A stretch of 64,000 nt of DNA from Klebsormidium nitens (lineage: Eukaryota; Streptophyta; Klebsormidiophyceae; Klebsormidiales; Klebsormidiaceae). The notes under the pieces were generated by a model. That model was not told where the DNA came from. It made no database searches and was given only the letters and a program-made list of their open reading frames with translations. Both the position numbers and the translations under genes were made by a program. The number at the start of each line of letters is the position of its first letter. The stretch's first letter is position 1. This document shows positions 36,401 to 48,290 of the stretch, in pieces. The DNA lies in the NCBI GenBank assembly GCA_000708835.1, contig DF237112.1, positions 99,342-163,341 on the forward strand, read 5' to 3'.

Positions 36401-39400
36401 CACAGACAAGTTCCCAGAAAAACCCGGAACAAGCAACGTTGCAAACTTCGAAGCAGGAAACGCAAGCCTCCCTCGACCACTAAACGCCGAACTTCCATAA
36501 GTGCACTAAAAATGCTTCACTGACCCAGATTCTGACACCGCCTCACCTCCCAGTCCCGTTTGTCCAGGCACGCCTTGACGACGGTGTTAAACGTCACCAG
36601 GTCCGGCCGGCAGTCCCGTTCCCGCAGCTCCTCAAACAGCCGCTTCACTTCGGCCAAGTCCCTCGCTTTCACCCCCGTTTGCATCAGTGCGTTGTACGTA
36701 AAAACGTTCGGCCGGAGACCCTGCTTTTGCATCTCAGCCAGCAGGAAAAGGCCCTGTTTCAGCGCCTCTCGCCCGGGGAGGCACCACGCTGCGGCTGTAA
36801 TCAGGTTGTTGTAGGTCCACACTTCGGGAACAGGGCCCCGGTTTCGCATCTGCTGGAAGAGGTGCCAGCACTCGTCGAACTTGCCACGCCTGCAGAAACA
36901 AGGTGAAGTCGACTAAGCTTTGTGACGTGGTTTTGAAGAATGCTCTCAGAGTTGAGTGCTGATCGTTTGAAGAGGTCTGGCCGCAGGTTTCAAAAGCCAA
37001 GAAACAAATGCGGATAAACCTCAATTCTTGTCACAGGAGAGCAAGGGAGCGTTAATATTGTGTCAGAATACTTCCGAATGTGACACTTCACCGTCTGCAG
37101 CATACAAGAGGCCAAGACAGGAATCAAACCACACAAAACATGGGCTGGCTTCCTTGTAGACTGGGATGACAATCTCATCTGTACCACTTGTAGCTCTCCA
37201 AACCCTTTCAAAGTGATCTTTTGTACCCAGAGAGGCGTATTTTGACGTAGTCTTGTTTTCTGCCGTCTTACCAGGATCCGGCTTTTGGTTCCTTTTTTTG
37301 ACTACTACAAGACACCCCTTTAGCAGAAGTTAGCACACGAAAGAGTGCAACACAAAGGGGTAGACGATCAACTACATGGAGTGCCCCGCTTACCGAGAGG
37401 GCAATTGACCGGAGAAGGGAGACATAGCACAGTCATTTCGCAAGCCGGCTCCGGCCCATTCACAAGAGCACAGAAGAGCACTCACTTGGCAAGCCCGCTC
37501 AGCAACGCGTTATACGTCTGCACGTTTCGCTCCAACCCGCTGGCTTCCATCTCCCGAATGAGCCCAACTGCCGCGTCCGCTGCGTTCAGCTTCCCAAGCA
37601 ACCGGACCATGACGCTGTAACTCGCCTCCGTAGGCCTTAGCGTTACGTCCTCCTGTCTCTGCATCCACCGGAAGACTGCCAGGGGCTTTTTCACACTGGC
37701 CCCTGCCTCTCCCAACCTCTTTATCAGCTCGAGCAACTCCGGTCGTGTTAACAGCCCCTCGTCTCGCCGGAGGTCTAATAAGCTATCGACTCCGGCAGGG
37801 TCGAACAACGCGACCACATCCTTGTAGAGCGCGGAGAGCGACGTGAGCGGGTGCGGTTTGGGGGGGTTCTGCGCGGAGCGAACGACCCCCCGTCGGTCTG
37901 CGAAGCCCCCCCGGAATGGAATGAGACTGACGGGGAGCGGGTCCCAGTCACTGACTACGATTTTGTCCCAGTTTGCGATGACGGCAGGGTCTAGCAGAGC
38001 AGCACGAGCGCGCTCTACAGCGTCCGCACTCAAGGGGGTTTTCACACTAGGGGAGCTTTGCACAACCTGAGACGGCGTTGCATTGGAGAGGGTTTCTGAG
38101 CTGGGAGTGAGTGGCGCAGCAGGGAGGGTACTCGAACCTTCCCCCTTCGCAGCGATCTCTCGCAGGATGCTGGGGGGCTGTGTCAGGGCGTCAAGAAGGA
38201 GGGAAGGGTCTATCGAAGGCTCGGGGTTAACGTTAACTACGCCGTTAACTAAGTTTTGTAAGGGGAGTAGGTGTCCGTCGGCAGAACTTGTGATGTCAGC
38301 TAGTGGAAATGCCTCGTCAACTGCTCTCCGAAGAGCCTCATCCTACAAGCAGACAGTCAATAAGCTGATTGAGTCGCTCACTTCTGATAATGCTGGTGCA
38401 CCAGTAGTTGGATGCTGTGAAGGAAACAATTGGTTTCAAAGTAAAGCGGTTTAGGTCTGCACTCAAACGCGGCTTTCGAAACTGCTTACACACCCTGGTG
38501 ATTAAGCAGAATTGCTGAAAAGATGTGGACCCCATCTGCCAACTTTTTTGCTCCGTGCCTGTTTCAAGCTGTCCGTGACTCTCATCATCGAGTCTGCTTG
38601 GAGAAGTCACCGTGAGATAAAGCTGACCGTCAGAGCACGTCCTTGGATTACCATCCCTTACGAAAAATCAGCTTCACAACAATCCAGGATTTAATGAAGT
38701 TGAAGCTTAGGGTTTCCACACCACTCCTCACCTGCAACGGTTCAACCTCTGCAAAAGCTCGCCGCCGAAGTACGCTTTTCCTGGCCCCAATCACGTCACC
38801 ACCCCTGGCCCCATTCATACTGCTACCCTTCAGCCCCAGCTCATCCGCCACATTGCTGCTGTTAGGAGGGACCTCCTTTCCGCTTCTATGATACCCTTCC
38901 CTTAGAGCGCGCCCATTGTTTGATCCTCTTCGCCTGCTCGAAGGCACTCCATTGCTCCCAGACGTGCTGGCCAGACCCGAGCTTTCGTGGCGAGCAGAGG
39001 GGACTTTAAATTCAAGCCCTCCAGGGCCCAAAAAGGGGTCACTTGACACTACATTCTGCAGATCAGCGCTGCCGCTGTTCCTTCCCTCGGGACCGTCAAC
39101 CAAACGTCCCGTCCTGTTTCTTTGCCGCTTATCGCGTACCACCGCTCGCGGCTTTTCTGTGAGTCTGCTCTCTGCTCTTTCCGAGTTGGCGACGACGTCT
39201 GTGACCTGTTCTCTGTCCAATGCTAATGTGGCCACCGTAAGGCGACCCCGCTTCTGTGACCGAGTCTCTTTCCGGAAGCAAGAACGCCTGACGCTGGATG
39301 AAGGAGGAGGGTTACATAGCCCGCGACAGGTGCGATGCGTTGCATTGTGGAAGTTGGGGTGACCTGCTTGACTTGCTTTCATGCCTAGGAAGCATTTGGG

Positions 39401-39448
39401 ATCCGTCAGGGTCTGTAGCCCCACTGCGCAGGCGCTGCACCTATCCAT
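33432..39448 (-). CDS. P-class pentatricopeptide repeat (PPR) protein, 6 exons
   Basis: RNA-binding PPR protein, a family that acts in chloroplasts or mitochondria on organelle transcripts. Exons 5' to 3': 39448-38732, 38342-37486, 36889-36547, 35591-35443, 34954-34769, 33837-33432. All joins are GT-AG and in phase, giving 885 residues. The first ~400 residues are Ser/Arg-rich and non-repetitive, compatible with an organelle transit region, starting MDRCSACAVG. About nine to ten PPR motifs follow, for example VQTYNALLSGLAK, VWTYNNLITAAAW, VFTYNALMQTGVKARD, LVTFNTVVKACLDKRD, LRTYNSLLHSCAEAGEGD, IYAYNILLDAYCRAGRF and IVSYNTLIGAYARAKD. No DYW, E or SMR tail is seen; the protein ends in a basic helix. 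The target RNA cannot be read from the sequence. Introns 3, 4 and 5 carry truncated copies of the adjoining exon ends. Confidence 0.9.
34336..34714 (-). repeat. Three decaying copies of the PPR exon 5 end with donor
   Basis: Exon 5 ends at 34769. Downstream in the intron, 34714-34618 repeats its last ~95 bases almost intact with a GTGAGA donor (reading MKPTICHWCSLMNAYAKAGRCDD). 34542-34486 repeats a shorter, more decayed part, and 34400-34336 a still weaker one. Divergence increases with distance from the exon. Confidence 0.7.
35052..35108 (-). repeat. Decayed copy of the PPR exon 5 start with acceptor
   Basis: Plus-strand GCAGCAGCGTTTTGTATGTC, followed by CGGAGGTCCACCTGG, repeats the acceptor-side start of exon 5 (GCAGCAGCGAGTTGTACGTC...). 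It lies about 100 bp upstream of that exon. Confidence 0.6.
35737..35925 (-). repeat. Copies of the PPR exon 4 start in the upstream intron
   Basis: 35850-35925 repeats the first half of exon 4 (GGCACGCACTCGGCCGCC is identical to the exon). 35737-35760 repeats the acceptor-side sequence ACTCAAACACGCTCTGCAC. The true exon 4 start is at 35591. Confidence 0.62.
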
Positions 39449-39927
39449 GATCTGCAGATTGTTAGAGTTGACTGTCTGAATCTTGCGGACCTTCTGGAAA
39501 CGGTGGACCGACAATGCCAGGGCAAATCCGTCCGGATCTCCTTCGAGCTGGTTTGAAGAAAGAGAGAAAGGCTGGCTCTTACCGAAGTGACAGAAAGGAG
39601 CCTGGGGACTCCATTGCTGGGAGAGGCGCCATGTCGAATAGGTACCTCAAGAAAGCGGAGGCTACCTACCAGCGCTTTGCAAAGGAACTCTGAAGTCAGG
39701 GGAAGCAATGCAACATTGCAAGGATTGAGAAGAAGATGCTGCTGCTTGAAGCAGATTCAGAATCTTGAAGACGCGGTACGTACCCTCCACGAAACGCTGG
39801 GGTGTGTTAGATTGGAAAGTGGTTACCGACGCCGATCGGGCCTCAGTCTGACAGGGAACAGTGCGGGCTGCCTCGGCCGACGTGCGTTCGACGATTGGAC
39901 ACTTGAACAGCCCGGTCGCCCGTAACC

Positions 39928-40251
39928 ATGCTGTACCAAAGATTTGAAAGATGGAAGGCAGGTAGGTACCGGGCATACCATGCTTGGAGCACTTTTTCAA
40001 TCGAAGATTTTGGCATGCACCTTTCGCTTCGTTGGTTTCACTTTCGAGTTTCAGATTCTTTTTGCCCTGGACGCAGCTTCCAAAAGTATGCATTTGGTGT
40101 ATATGTAGCAAATTTCAAAGACGCTGCAAAGAGCCTTGAATTGAAAAAGTTCTTTGGAATTGAGGGGGCTGCGTGCTTTTCTGAGCCCATCCTGAATGTC
40201 AATCTGCGCATGTTGCTGGACAGAACTAGCACATTGGGTTCAATCCGCTGA
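39928..40251 (+). CDS. Hypothetical protein, 107 residues
   Basis: ATG at 39928 opens a frame of 107 residues containing KYAFGVYVANFKDAAKSLELKKFF and ending LLDRTSTLGSIR. A second, overlapping frame (40196-40387) reads KKKWGGHAHGRFAARVIPTTP, as if the original protein continued in another frame. No family is recognised. It may be a decayed gene fragment or an exon of an unrecognised gene upstream of the CorA gene. Confidence 0.28.
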   Translation: MLYQRFERWKAGRYRAYHAWSTFSIEDFGMHLSLRWFHFRVSDSFCPGRSFQKYAFGVYVANFKDAAKSLELKKFFGIEGAACFSEPILNVNLRMLLDRTSTLGSIR

Positions 40252-40503
40252 AGCAAAGGATGCAGGAGTTTTGAAGAAGAAGTGGGGAGGCCATGCTCAT
40301 GGACGCTTCGCTGCAAGGGTCATCCCTACCACCCCCAATGCAGCCTTTATGAACACTTTGGAGGAGCTGACAGTTCACTGGTTGTAAGTTTTGTGTCACA
40401 CATGCAATGCTGCCTCCAGTCAAAAAGGCGCTAGGTACTTGCATTGGAGGTTGGCAGCTTTGAGCAGGGGGGTGAATGTGGATTCTACTTGCCTATAAAC
40501 ACA

Positions 40504-43500
40504 ATGGCAGACTTACCTCATGTCTACCGGCGGTCTCAAACCGCCCCAGCTCTAAGAGAAACTCTGCGGCCCCTCCTGGAGTCTGACCACCTCAACAGTA
40601 TCTCCGAGGATGGAGATGGCGTGGAGTCTCGCAGCGGGTCCATGAAGAAGCGCTCGTTGGCCGTGATTGATTCACAGCGGTACCCTGCGCTGCGCTTGTT
40701 CCCCAAGTCTTTTGCCCTGGATTTTGATGGCCATGGGAGTTGTTCGCCCCGCGAGTGGAACATCAAGCGCATTGCTGACTGGGACCAGGGCTTCTCATGG
40801 CACCATGTGGAGATCCCCAGGTAGAGAACGGAACTTCCCATTGTGTGTACAGTTGCTGCTGATGAGGTTGTTGTTCTTGATTGATGTCTTGCACAGGCTA
40901 CTTACCAAGAGGAAGCTCGGCATTTGTTTTGCCCTGAAGGACAACAAGAAAGATGTTCAATGAATGATCAACCGCACTCTTGGGTACTTGACTGATAGGA
41001 AGACTTATCAAGAACTAGATAATGTTGAGATGTTTCTGTTTCCCAGAATGTGCCTTTGTAGAGCAACGCTCCACAGAGCCTTGCAGGAAATCCGAGTTTT
41101 GATTTAGACTTTGAACATACCCGGTGATCTGTTAGCATAAGTGCAACACCAGCTTGCCTGCCTCTTATTCACCCTGTGTTTGAGCGGTACTTAAGTACAC
41201 GCAATTTTATCTGGTGCGAGTTTTCGGTTTTGGCTACTTCTTACCACTGATTCGTAGGCATCTTTCGTGCAAAATCGTCACCTTCTGACCACTTATACTG
41301 ACTGAACGGCATGACTAAACAGTTGAACAACATTATACCTGGGAACGTATCTGTAGCTGACTCTACTGGAACTCGTCTAAAATCTTGATTGACCGCTAGT
41401 GCGCATCTCCACTTTCCCAAGCTGCAAGTGAATCACTCCGCCAATATGTTACGTTAGATTTCTTCATTGCAGGTTGCTTATATCTAACATTGTGCTTGTA
41501 TTTGACAGTTCATTTGATGGAGTTGTAACATGAAGTCCTGTTTTGCAGAAATCTGGCCTCCCTAGGGGGGCCCCTACTGGAGGTCCTCAACCCCCTGAAA
41601 CTGCACGACGTGCTTCCGCTGCTGTCCAGCGGCCCTTTCTGCGGCATCCGCAACGGCACGCTCGTGTTCCGCATCAACTCTGTGGGGCCCCTGAGCAGCA
41701 ACTTCACTTCGAAGCTGGCCGCGCTCGTGACTCCAAGGTATGCAACCGTCTGGCAGTCCAATTTCAAGCGTCCAAGATACACGTGCCGCTCTGATCCGTT
41801 TGTGTCTATCTTAATGATTCTAGAAATTTGTTGCGTTCTTCTTCATATGACAGGCATCTGCGGCAGTCAGCTTTATAAGGTAGGCATCTGCAGCAGTCAG
41901 ATGCCAAGAGAGAGAGAGATCTCGTCTCCTAGAGTTTGATTCCTCTCCTGTTCCATTCGAAATTTGAGCAGTATCTTCGTCACAGGTCGCATGTCGGCGT
42001 GAGTTTGCGATGCCACCTTTCACTATGTGAGCAATTTGTTGAAGTCAGATTCTTTTTTACTCCCTGTCGTTGCCAGGTCTTTGGTCAGTCTGTCGATGGG
42101 AGACCTGGCGCGTCTTCAGTTGGACCCCGCAGACGAGAAGTCGATCCTGGCGATGGCGAGTGCGGAGGAGCACCAACAAATCGGGGCGCAGGGCAAGATC
42201 CTGGACTTCCTGTTGCAGCTAAGCCATCCGGAGGATGTTGAAGACCAGCAGGTACGTGCCAGACTTCTTTTGGATCGCAAGACGGTTCTTTTTTTGATTT
42301 GGAGCATTTAGAGTGTGCACGTAATGAAAGTCTCCACCGCAGCAGCGTCATCCAGAAACAGTCGAAGACCAGCAGGTATGTGCCTGACTTCGATTTTGGC
42401 TTGGAAATTGTCGATGCTCTTGAAGCCGAAGCAGGTTGTCTTTGAGTGTGCTTGCACTGGACGTTGTCGCCTCGACTAAGCCATTCAGAGGACGTCGAAG
42501 ACCGGCAGGTGCGTGCCTCTTCATCATTCGATCGCAACCTTGCAGGGAGGGGGTTGCCTTCAATCTTGAGAGCCTTTCCTTTGAGGGGGGGGAGAAAGGT
42601 CTGATGTGTGAACGTGCTGGACATCTCCCGCCGCTGCTGAGCCACTCAAGGAGGACAAAAAGTTAGCAGCTAAATCTTTCGTTTGTTCCCTTTGAGAGAG
42701 GGCGCGAGCGGAACATGAGATCGTTGCCCCGATTTGGAACAGGTAAGGATGTAAAGCATGGTGAAAAACCGGTACGGCTAAACTCGGTGAAAGACCAGAG
42801 GTAGGTCCGGCCGTCTTCGAGCGGGCTTTCATCAGCGTTCTGCAGAACCCGTCGTTTGACTGTCAGCCATTGGCTGTTCCGGGCGACTTCCATCTTTTTG
42901 AGGGGCTAGTCGCGGTCAATCCACAGCTGTCACACTTTTCCGCCCGCAGATGTCTGGGGTATGTCTACGTTCACCCGCTAATACTGCGCATCCAGGCGGC
43001 GGAAATTTGCGACGTAAATCTGGTTGCTCAGACGCTTTCATACAAAACCAGGTCAAAAGCTCCAGTCGATTCCGTGTCGCTTTCGTCTTCTGCCTCTTAC
43101 TAAGACAACAAAACCAAGCCCATATTAACTCTCCCTCCTGGCGACCAGAGAATGAATCCACAAGTGGAGCTGGTCGCCCGCAATCTACAGGCGCCACCTT
43201 CCGTTCCGGTGTTGTGATCCTCACTACTGTCTCTTCGCTTTCACAAATATCATCCACCATATCCTCTGCTTTTTGGTTGAATAACCAGTCCGAGCGTGCA
43301 GCTAACACTTCCTCTTTCTCGGCGACCAGATCCCGTCTTCGGTACCGGAGTTGGTCGCCCACATCCTGCAGGCCTACCAGGACCACTTGCGCGACCTGGT
43401 AACCAACTTCGAGGTGGAGCTCGACTACCTGGACCAGGAGATTGACTCAGACGACCGGGTCAAAGCGCAACTGCTGGAGAACCGGCGCTTTTCAAAGATG

Positions 43501-45116
43501 GCGCTGGACTTGCAGCGAGTACTGCAGGTATGGCTGTCTTGTCACGTATTTTGTAATCGAAAGACTTTCGCCTTTCTTGCCGTCTTTTCGGCCTTTGCTT
43601 GTGCGCCACCTTGAGAGGGGATCCGCTTGGACAGACGGGTCAAAGCGCGACTCCTGGGGGAACCGGCGCTTTTCGAAGATGGCGCTCGACTTGGAACGAG
43701 TGTTGCAGGGAAGGCTGTTCTTGCTTTCCTTTCCGGAAAAAAGTCTTGGAATTTTCTTGTTCAGTTCGAATTCGGACTTCACTCATCAGTGTCGACCCCG
43801 CCTTTGACATCGCCTTGCAGACATAATGCTTTGAGGGAGGTTTTTAGGCTCTTTGCGGGACGTCGATCCTGCTCTCTGTTCCAGCTTGGAACTCGGTGTC
43901 CGCTTCTGATGCAGGTAACCACGTACGCTGACGAGATCTTGCCTTCCATCCAAGAAAAGCTGACGCTAGCTCACTCCGTCAGCGACAAGTGCGCAAGGCT
44001 CTTCGAGGGATTGGCCAAGGTGAATCAGAATCAACCTCTCTCGAAATATGCATCCTCTTCTACTCTCTTTACCTTCTCTGAACGTGTTGAGCATTTTCTT
44101 GTCCAGGTTGGTCTCCATGCTCTATTTTCGTTCGTTGTTGTCGGGTTTTCAACCCGTCCCTTCAAGTCCTTCCCGAGATCTGGTTAAAATAGATGACGTG
44201 CGTTCGCTAGGGACGCATGTTTTCAAGGCACTCCGGCTTGTAAAGTAGGCGACCTCGTTGTTCTTCCTTTGCTGGATCAAACCCACATTTATTTTTGGAT
44301 AGTCGCCTTCCCCTTTCTCATCTTGATGACCCTCCTCGCTGAGAAAGCACCCGTCTCGATGAGCCAAGTCGAGTCGCTAAATGCTTGCGGGGATTTTTGT
44401 GTCCATTCGATTGGTCGCGGACAAGAAAGCGGCTTTTCCAAGAGAGGGCGGTCCTCTGCCTCTGTTTATTCGAGCCAAGTCGTTAATTGGCTGCGTACTA
44501 TCTGAAGCATAGTCGTTGAGTTGAAAAATCGATCATCGCTCGGCCATTCGCTGTCATGACCTGTATCCAAGATCGTTGAAAAGCACGTGGATAAACGGGC
44601 TCCTATTCCGTTGTGAGTGCAAAACTTGGTCTTTGTCCTGATTGTTGGTTGACGCCATGCTTTTTTCGTGTGGTACCTCTAGCTGACGCAGTTGTGACGT
44701 CGTCCCTGCAGCGGGTCAAGAACAAGAAGACGCGCATACAGATCAGCAGCGCACGCATCGACGCGCTGCAGAACTCGCTCAAGACGTGGCAAGCGGACCA
44801 GCTGAATGAGAAGGTGTACTACCTGACCGTTGTGACCATCATCTTTTCGCCCCTCGCCGTGATCACGGGCGCTTTCGGGATGAACGTGTCCGGCGTGCTT
44901 TGGACGCCAATCGAGGACGGTCCGGGCTTCCGGAACGTTATGATCATGTGCGCATGCATCACGGTGTTTGTTTTGAGCGTCTTCTTCGTGCCGCCTATAT
45001 GTTACTGGTTCCAGAAACGGCGGAAGCACAAGCGGGTGGTCGGCCGGTGGCAGAGTGCGTTTTCTCGGGTGGACGCGCATAAGCGGCGGCCAAGCTCAAT
45101 ACTGAAAGGAGCGTAA
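40504..45116 (+). CDS. CorA-type magnesium transporter, 6 exons
   Basis: Membrane Mg2+ channel/transporter of the CorA (GMN) superfamily. Exons: 40504-40820, 41549-41737, 42077-42251, 43330-43527, 43915-44019, 44712-45116, all in phase, giving 462 residues. The N-terminal cytosolic part is followed by long helices (LVAHILQAYQDHLRDLVTNF, DLQRVLQVTTYADEILPSIQ). TM1 is at about 363-383, the signature GMN at 384-386 (FGMNV) and TM2 at about 404-427 (IMCACITVFVLSVFFVPPIC), with a short basic C-terminus. Length and the GMN just after TM1 fit the family. The join from exon 1 to exon 2 is the least certain: an alternative short exon at 40897 would end in a stop at 40963. Introns 3 and 4 carry exon-end copies. 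Confidence 0.85.
42346..42815 (+). repeat. Serial copies of the CorA exon 3 end with donor
   Basis: Exon 3 ends GTTGAAGACCAGCAG followed by GTACGTGCC at 42251. Copies lie at 42346-42400 (GTCGAAGACCAGCAGGTATG), 42477-42535 (GTCGAAGACCGGCAGGTGCG) and, weaker, 42786-42815 (GAAAGACCAGAGGTAGG). All keep a donor-like GT. Confidence 0.72.
43140..43197 (+). repeat. Decayed copy of the CorA exon 4 start with acceptor
   Basis: GCGACCAGAGAATGAATCCA and the following GTGGAGCTGGTCGCCCGCAATCTACAGGC mirror the true acceptor and exon start at 43320-43380 (GCGACCAGATCCCGTC..., GAGTTGGTCGCCCACATCCTGCAGGC). It lies 190 bp upstream of the exon. Confidence 0.65.
43634..43716 (+). repeat. Copy of the CorA exon 4 end
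   Basis: Matches 43456-43535 closely: GACGGGTCAAAGCGCGACTC, then GAACCGGCGCTTTTCGAAGATGGCGCTCGACTTGGAACGAGTGTTGCAG. The donor GT has become GG (GCAGGGAAGG), so the copy is probably not spliced. Confidence 0.75.
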
Positions 45117-46193
45117 AGTGGTCATCGTGTATGTTGATTAACTCTGCAGGTACATATGCACGCGTAGGACGTAGTTGATGAACGTGAGAAGGTTGTACTT
45201 GTGCCAAAGTGGCTGCCGACGAGAGCTTAGGTCCCCGATTGCGCACACAAATCGAATCTCAAACGCGATTCAATCCCTGTAGATGTTGGACCAACAAGCT
45301 GTTTGTACAATAAAGACGGCCCGGCCACGTTGCATGGTGGCAGATCTGTGTTTGTCAGTGTGAGCGCAATGATTCCCAATGATCTCAGCCAATCAATTAT
45401 TGCACTGCAACTATCATTGACCACTTCTGTAATGCCGGCTGCATGGCCGCGCGTAATCAGCATGCATGATATGGCACTTAAGAACGGACCAAAGGACTAA
45501 TTGTATAAACAAGTTTCTATGCACAGTAATCAAGATGTCCCAGTACGTGACTCCTTTCGATCGACAGATCCTATTCCCATGCATCATGGCATGTCATTCC
45601 TACAATTGAACACGCATGTAATATATCATCGGACAACAATGTACTTGAACTCGATCTGGCCTGGCGTGCGAGCGCAAGTTGCGCCAGCCTATAGTTTAGT
45701 AGGCTTTGAGGACGTTGTTTAACAGTGTAAGCAAAGTCCCCATGTGGAACCGGTACCGTCAGCGCCAGTCACCAGTCACGTCTTGACCAGACGGTCCGGC
45801 CGGTGCAACTGCCGCTGACCGTCGCGCTGATCAAGCCCCGCCGCAACCGCAATGCATCATTCATGCGCTCAGTGCCGACTCGCGGGGCTAGTCTGGGATG
45901 TACGTCTTCTCCGCTCAATGCCCTGTGCTTGATTAACTAGTGAAGCATAATTGGATATGTAAAAGGGGCCATGCAAGAGCTAGTTTATGCGAATCTGAAT
46001 TGTGCATTCAAGTCTGTCCATAGATTCAGCGGGAATGACCACAATGACCACGATCTTCGATCGTTCACCGCCCGGCCACATAAAATGCAGGAGCTTGCAC
46101 AAGATTGAATGAGCGTGTCATTGAAAACCGCTACCTATGCAGAACCTGTATGCCATATACCCCCTCCTTGTCCCAACTTAGGCCCCCCTTGAT
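45117..46193. other. Intergenic region
   Basis: No gene is recognised between the CorA gene and the 3' end of the minus-strand BTB-like copy 3. Confidence 0.45.
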
Positions 46194-46199
46194 TTACAT

Positions 46200-48020
46200 C
46201 AGTCCTGAAACACACCGTCCAGCAAGAACCTGTACTTTCCTACTGGTCTCGTATGCGCGAGCGCGCCCGCCCACTTCAGCACGACCTTCTCCTGCTTGCC
46301 CACGACTAAGGAACGAAAGACGGTCCAAAATATCTGAGCTGCTCGCTTGCTGAGCGTCCGTTTCGCGTCCGCATCCAGGAAAATCGGCAGGACGTTTTCT
46401 AGGAGCAGACACCGGACGTGTGCAGGAAACGCCGTTGTTTGCGTTCCCGACCGATGCCAAGATCAGAGCCGAAGCTTCCAGAGAGGTTGGCAGGTGACTT
46501 CGAAGGGAAGGACAGGCGAAGGGAACCTCGGCCCAAAAGCTTGCGAGCTTTGCGCCAGGTTTGCCACGTAGGATTTGTAACAAGTGTTCGCAAAGCGCCA
46601 TCTCGAGTACTGCCTCTTTCGTGCCCTGGGCCGGAGCGTTTTGGATGGCGACTAACCGGGCAGCTACGTCAGCAAAGGCTGATCTTGACCGGGTTATGTT
46701 GGTGACCCAGGTGCCGAAATGCACGTTGCCAATGATCACCGCACGAATAGTTATTGTGATAGAAGTTGCAGTCTTGAAGTAGTAGTCGGGGGACTTGGAC
46801 CATTTTCGAGGGGTGGGAAGGAGCTCCCCTTTCCTAAACTGCAGCAGCAGAGGGGAGCCAGATCTCAACCAGCTTCCTTTTGCTGACGCCATCGAACTCC
46901 GCAGAGGACCACGGTCCGGTGGCAGTGAAGCCGAACAGCTGATTGAGGGGCTTGGAGAGTGCGTGGTACAGCATCGCATTCACGGGGCTTTTCACCCTGG
47001 TCTATCGACCACAGCGAAGTTTCAAGACAGCAAGCGTCACGAAGTCTTCAGCCTCTCGAGAGACCCACTGCGCTTCTGACGATCCTGAGCGCTACCCCGT
47101 GTTTGACGCAGAGATTGGACAGCCAACCCAAGCAGGACACGTGGCGGACGAGGGGGTGTAACCACTGCTGGACTGAGGTCTTGAGCCAGTGATTCGGATT
47201 TTCCCTCACGACCATTTTTTGCAGAAGCTTGTTTCCCTTGTCGAAACCAAGGTTGATGAATTCTTTCCCTAGGATCATCTGAACAGTTTTTGATTCCAGT
47301 CCAAGCCACCCTGAGTTTGCTATCTCGTCTACAACCAGGCGTGGCCGCTCAGAGTCGTCCATCTTGCTCTTGCTGGGAAAGAACTTGCAGAAGATTGGTC
47401 CACTCTCTAGAGAAAGGGCACCCTCCAACAGTTTTCCCAAGATCCCCTCGCTTAACCGAGACCCTCTATTGCCTTTCTCTTCTGCTAGCCTTTCCCCCAG
47501 CTCTCCTGTCAACTCCAACCCCACTGGCAGATCCTGGAAGGTGGCGAGAATATCTTCCCTGAGGTCCACTCTGAGGCTTCCAAGTACTGCTGACCCCAGA
47601 ATCCAGCAAAACGTATCTGCAAGCCCTCAGGACTGAAAGGGCTTGCGCAACTCCGTGCCGGAGAACCGGACGGCTTGCTGTGTCCACACCAATAACAGCG
47701 AGAATCTGGATAGCGAGAGAAGCAGCCTCCAGATCCTCCCACCCTAGCTCAAACACCTTTACTGCCGTTGGACCGATTGCATGGAGGCCGTTGGAAGCCC
47801 AGCGTTGCAGAAGCGCCGCAAAAAAAGGGCTCACGGTCAGCCTTTCGGGATGTTTAGCGAGCGTCCTCGAGTCAGATGCAGGGCTGTCTGAAGAATATGC
47901 CTCTGGGTGTGGCGTTTCTTTGACCAGTTTCAGAAATATGAGCGGGTAGCTCTTGTCCGGCGTGTTAAAGCTGAAGCTGATCTCCTGCATTTTGGAAGAT
48001 TCTGGCTCCTCTGGCCCCAT
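46200..48020 (-). pseudogene. BTB-like gene copy 3, frameshifted
   Basis: ATG at 48020 (MGPEEPESSKMQEISFSFNT). It is the closest relative of the copy at 11.5 kb and shares VSPFFAALLQRWASNGLHA, KVFELG, SLAIQIL, SRPVLRHGVAQALSVLRACR. Relative to copy 1 it lacks 10 bp in the LLDSGV region (near 47597) and 7 bp just after (near 47570). This shifts the reading into the frame carrying DILATFQDLPVGLEL ... SGPIFCKFFPSKSKMDDSERP ... VSCLGWLSNLCVKHGVAL. Further shifts occur near 47070 and 46350. Unlike copy 1 it keeps the middle and C-terminal region (SFWAEVPFACPSLRSHLPTS). With four or more shifts it cannot encode a full product. Confidence 0.7.
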
Positions 48021-48176
48021 AACGGCGGAAAATAGCGCTCCGGCTTACCAGCTCAAAGCTTTCGTATGCACACTTCTGGCGCGACGGTCTCTGATTCAGC
48101 CGTGCCATAACTATAAAGCTAGAAAAACATGGCTATGTAAGTCTTATATATCGCGCTGCAGCGGCGGAAATTGCGA

Positions 48177-48290
48177 CAGGCGGATGCCGCGGCCACGTGG
48201 ACCTCCAAACCCTCAGAGCTCCTGCGGCCGCGTCCGCCGTTGAAGCCGGCCGCGACAGCGGGGCGACGTTTCGAGCGCGCGCGCCCGCGT
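48177..48290. promoter_or_regulatory. GC/CpG-rich block upstream of BTB-like copy 3
   Basis: GCGGCCGCG- and GGCCGCGAC-type words are concentrated 160-270 bp upstream of the copy 3 start on the minus strand. The placement matches the blocks upstream of the other two copies. A promoter role is inferred. Confidence 0.33.

Noticed and set aside
40897-40963. Alternative short exon RLLTKRKLGICFALKDNKKD after CorA exon 1
   Set aside because: It is in phase but ends in a stop; joining exon 1 to 41549 instead gives a complete GMN-type transporter.
42916-43402. Overlapping 150-codon frames on both strands in a CorA intron
   Set aside because: They overlap a decayed exon 4 copy and intron sequence and have no domain.
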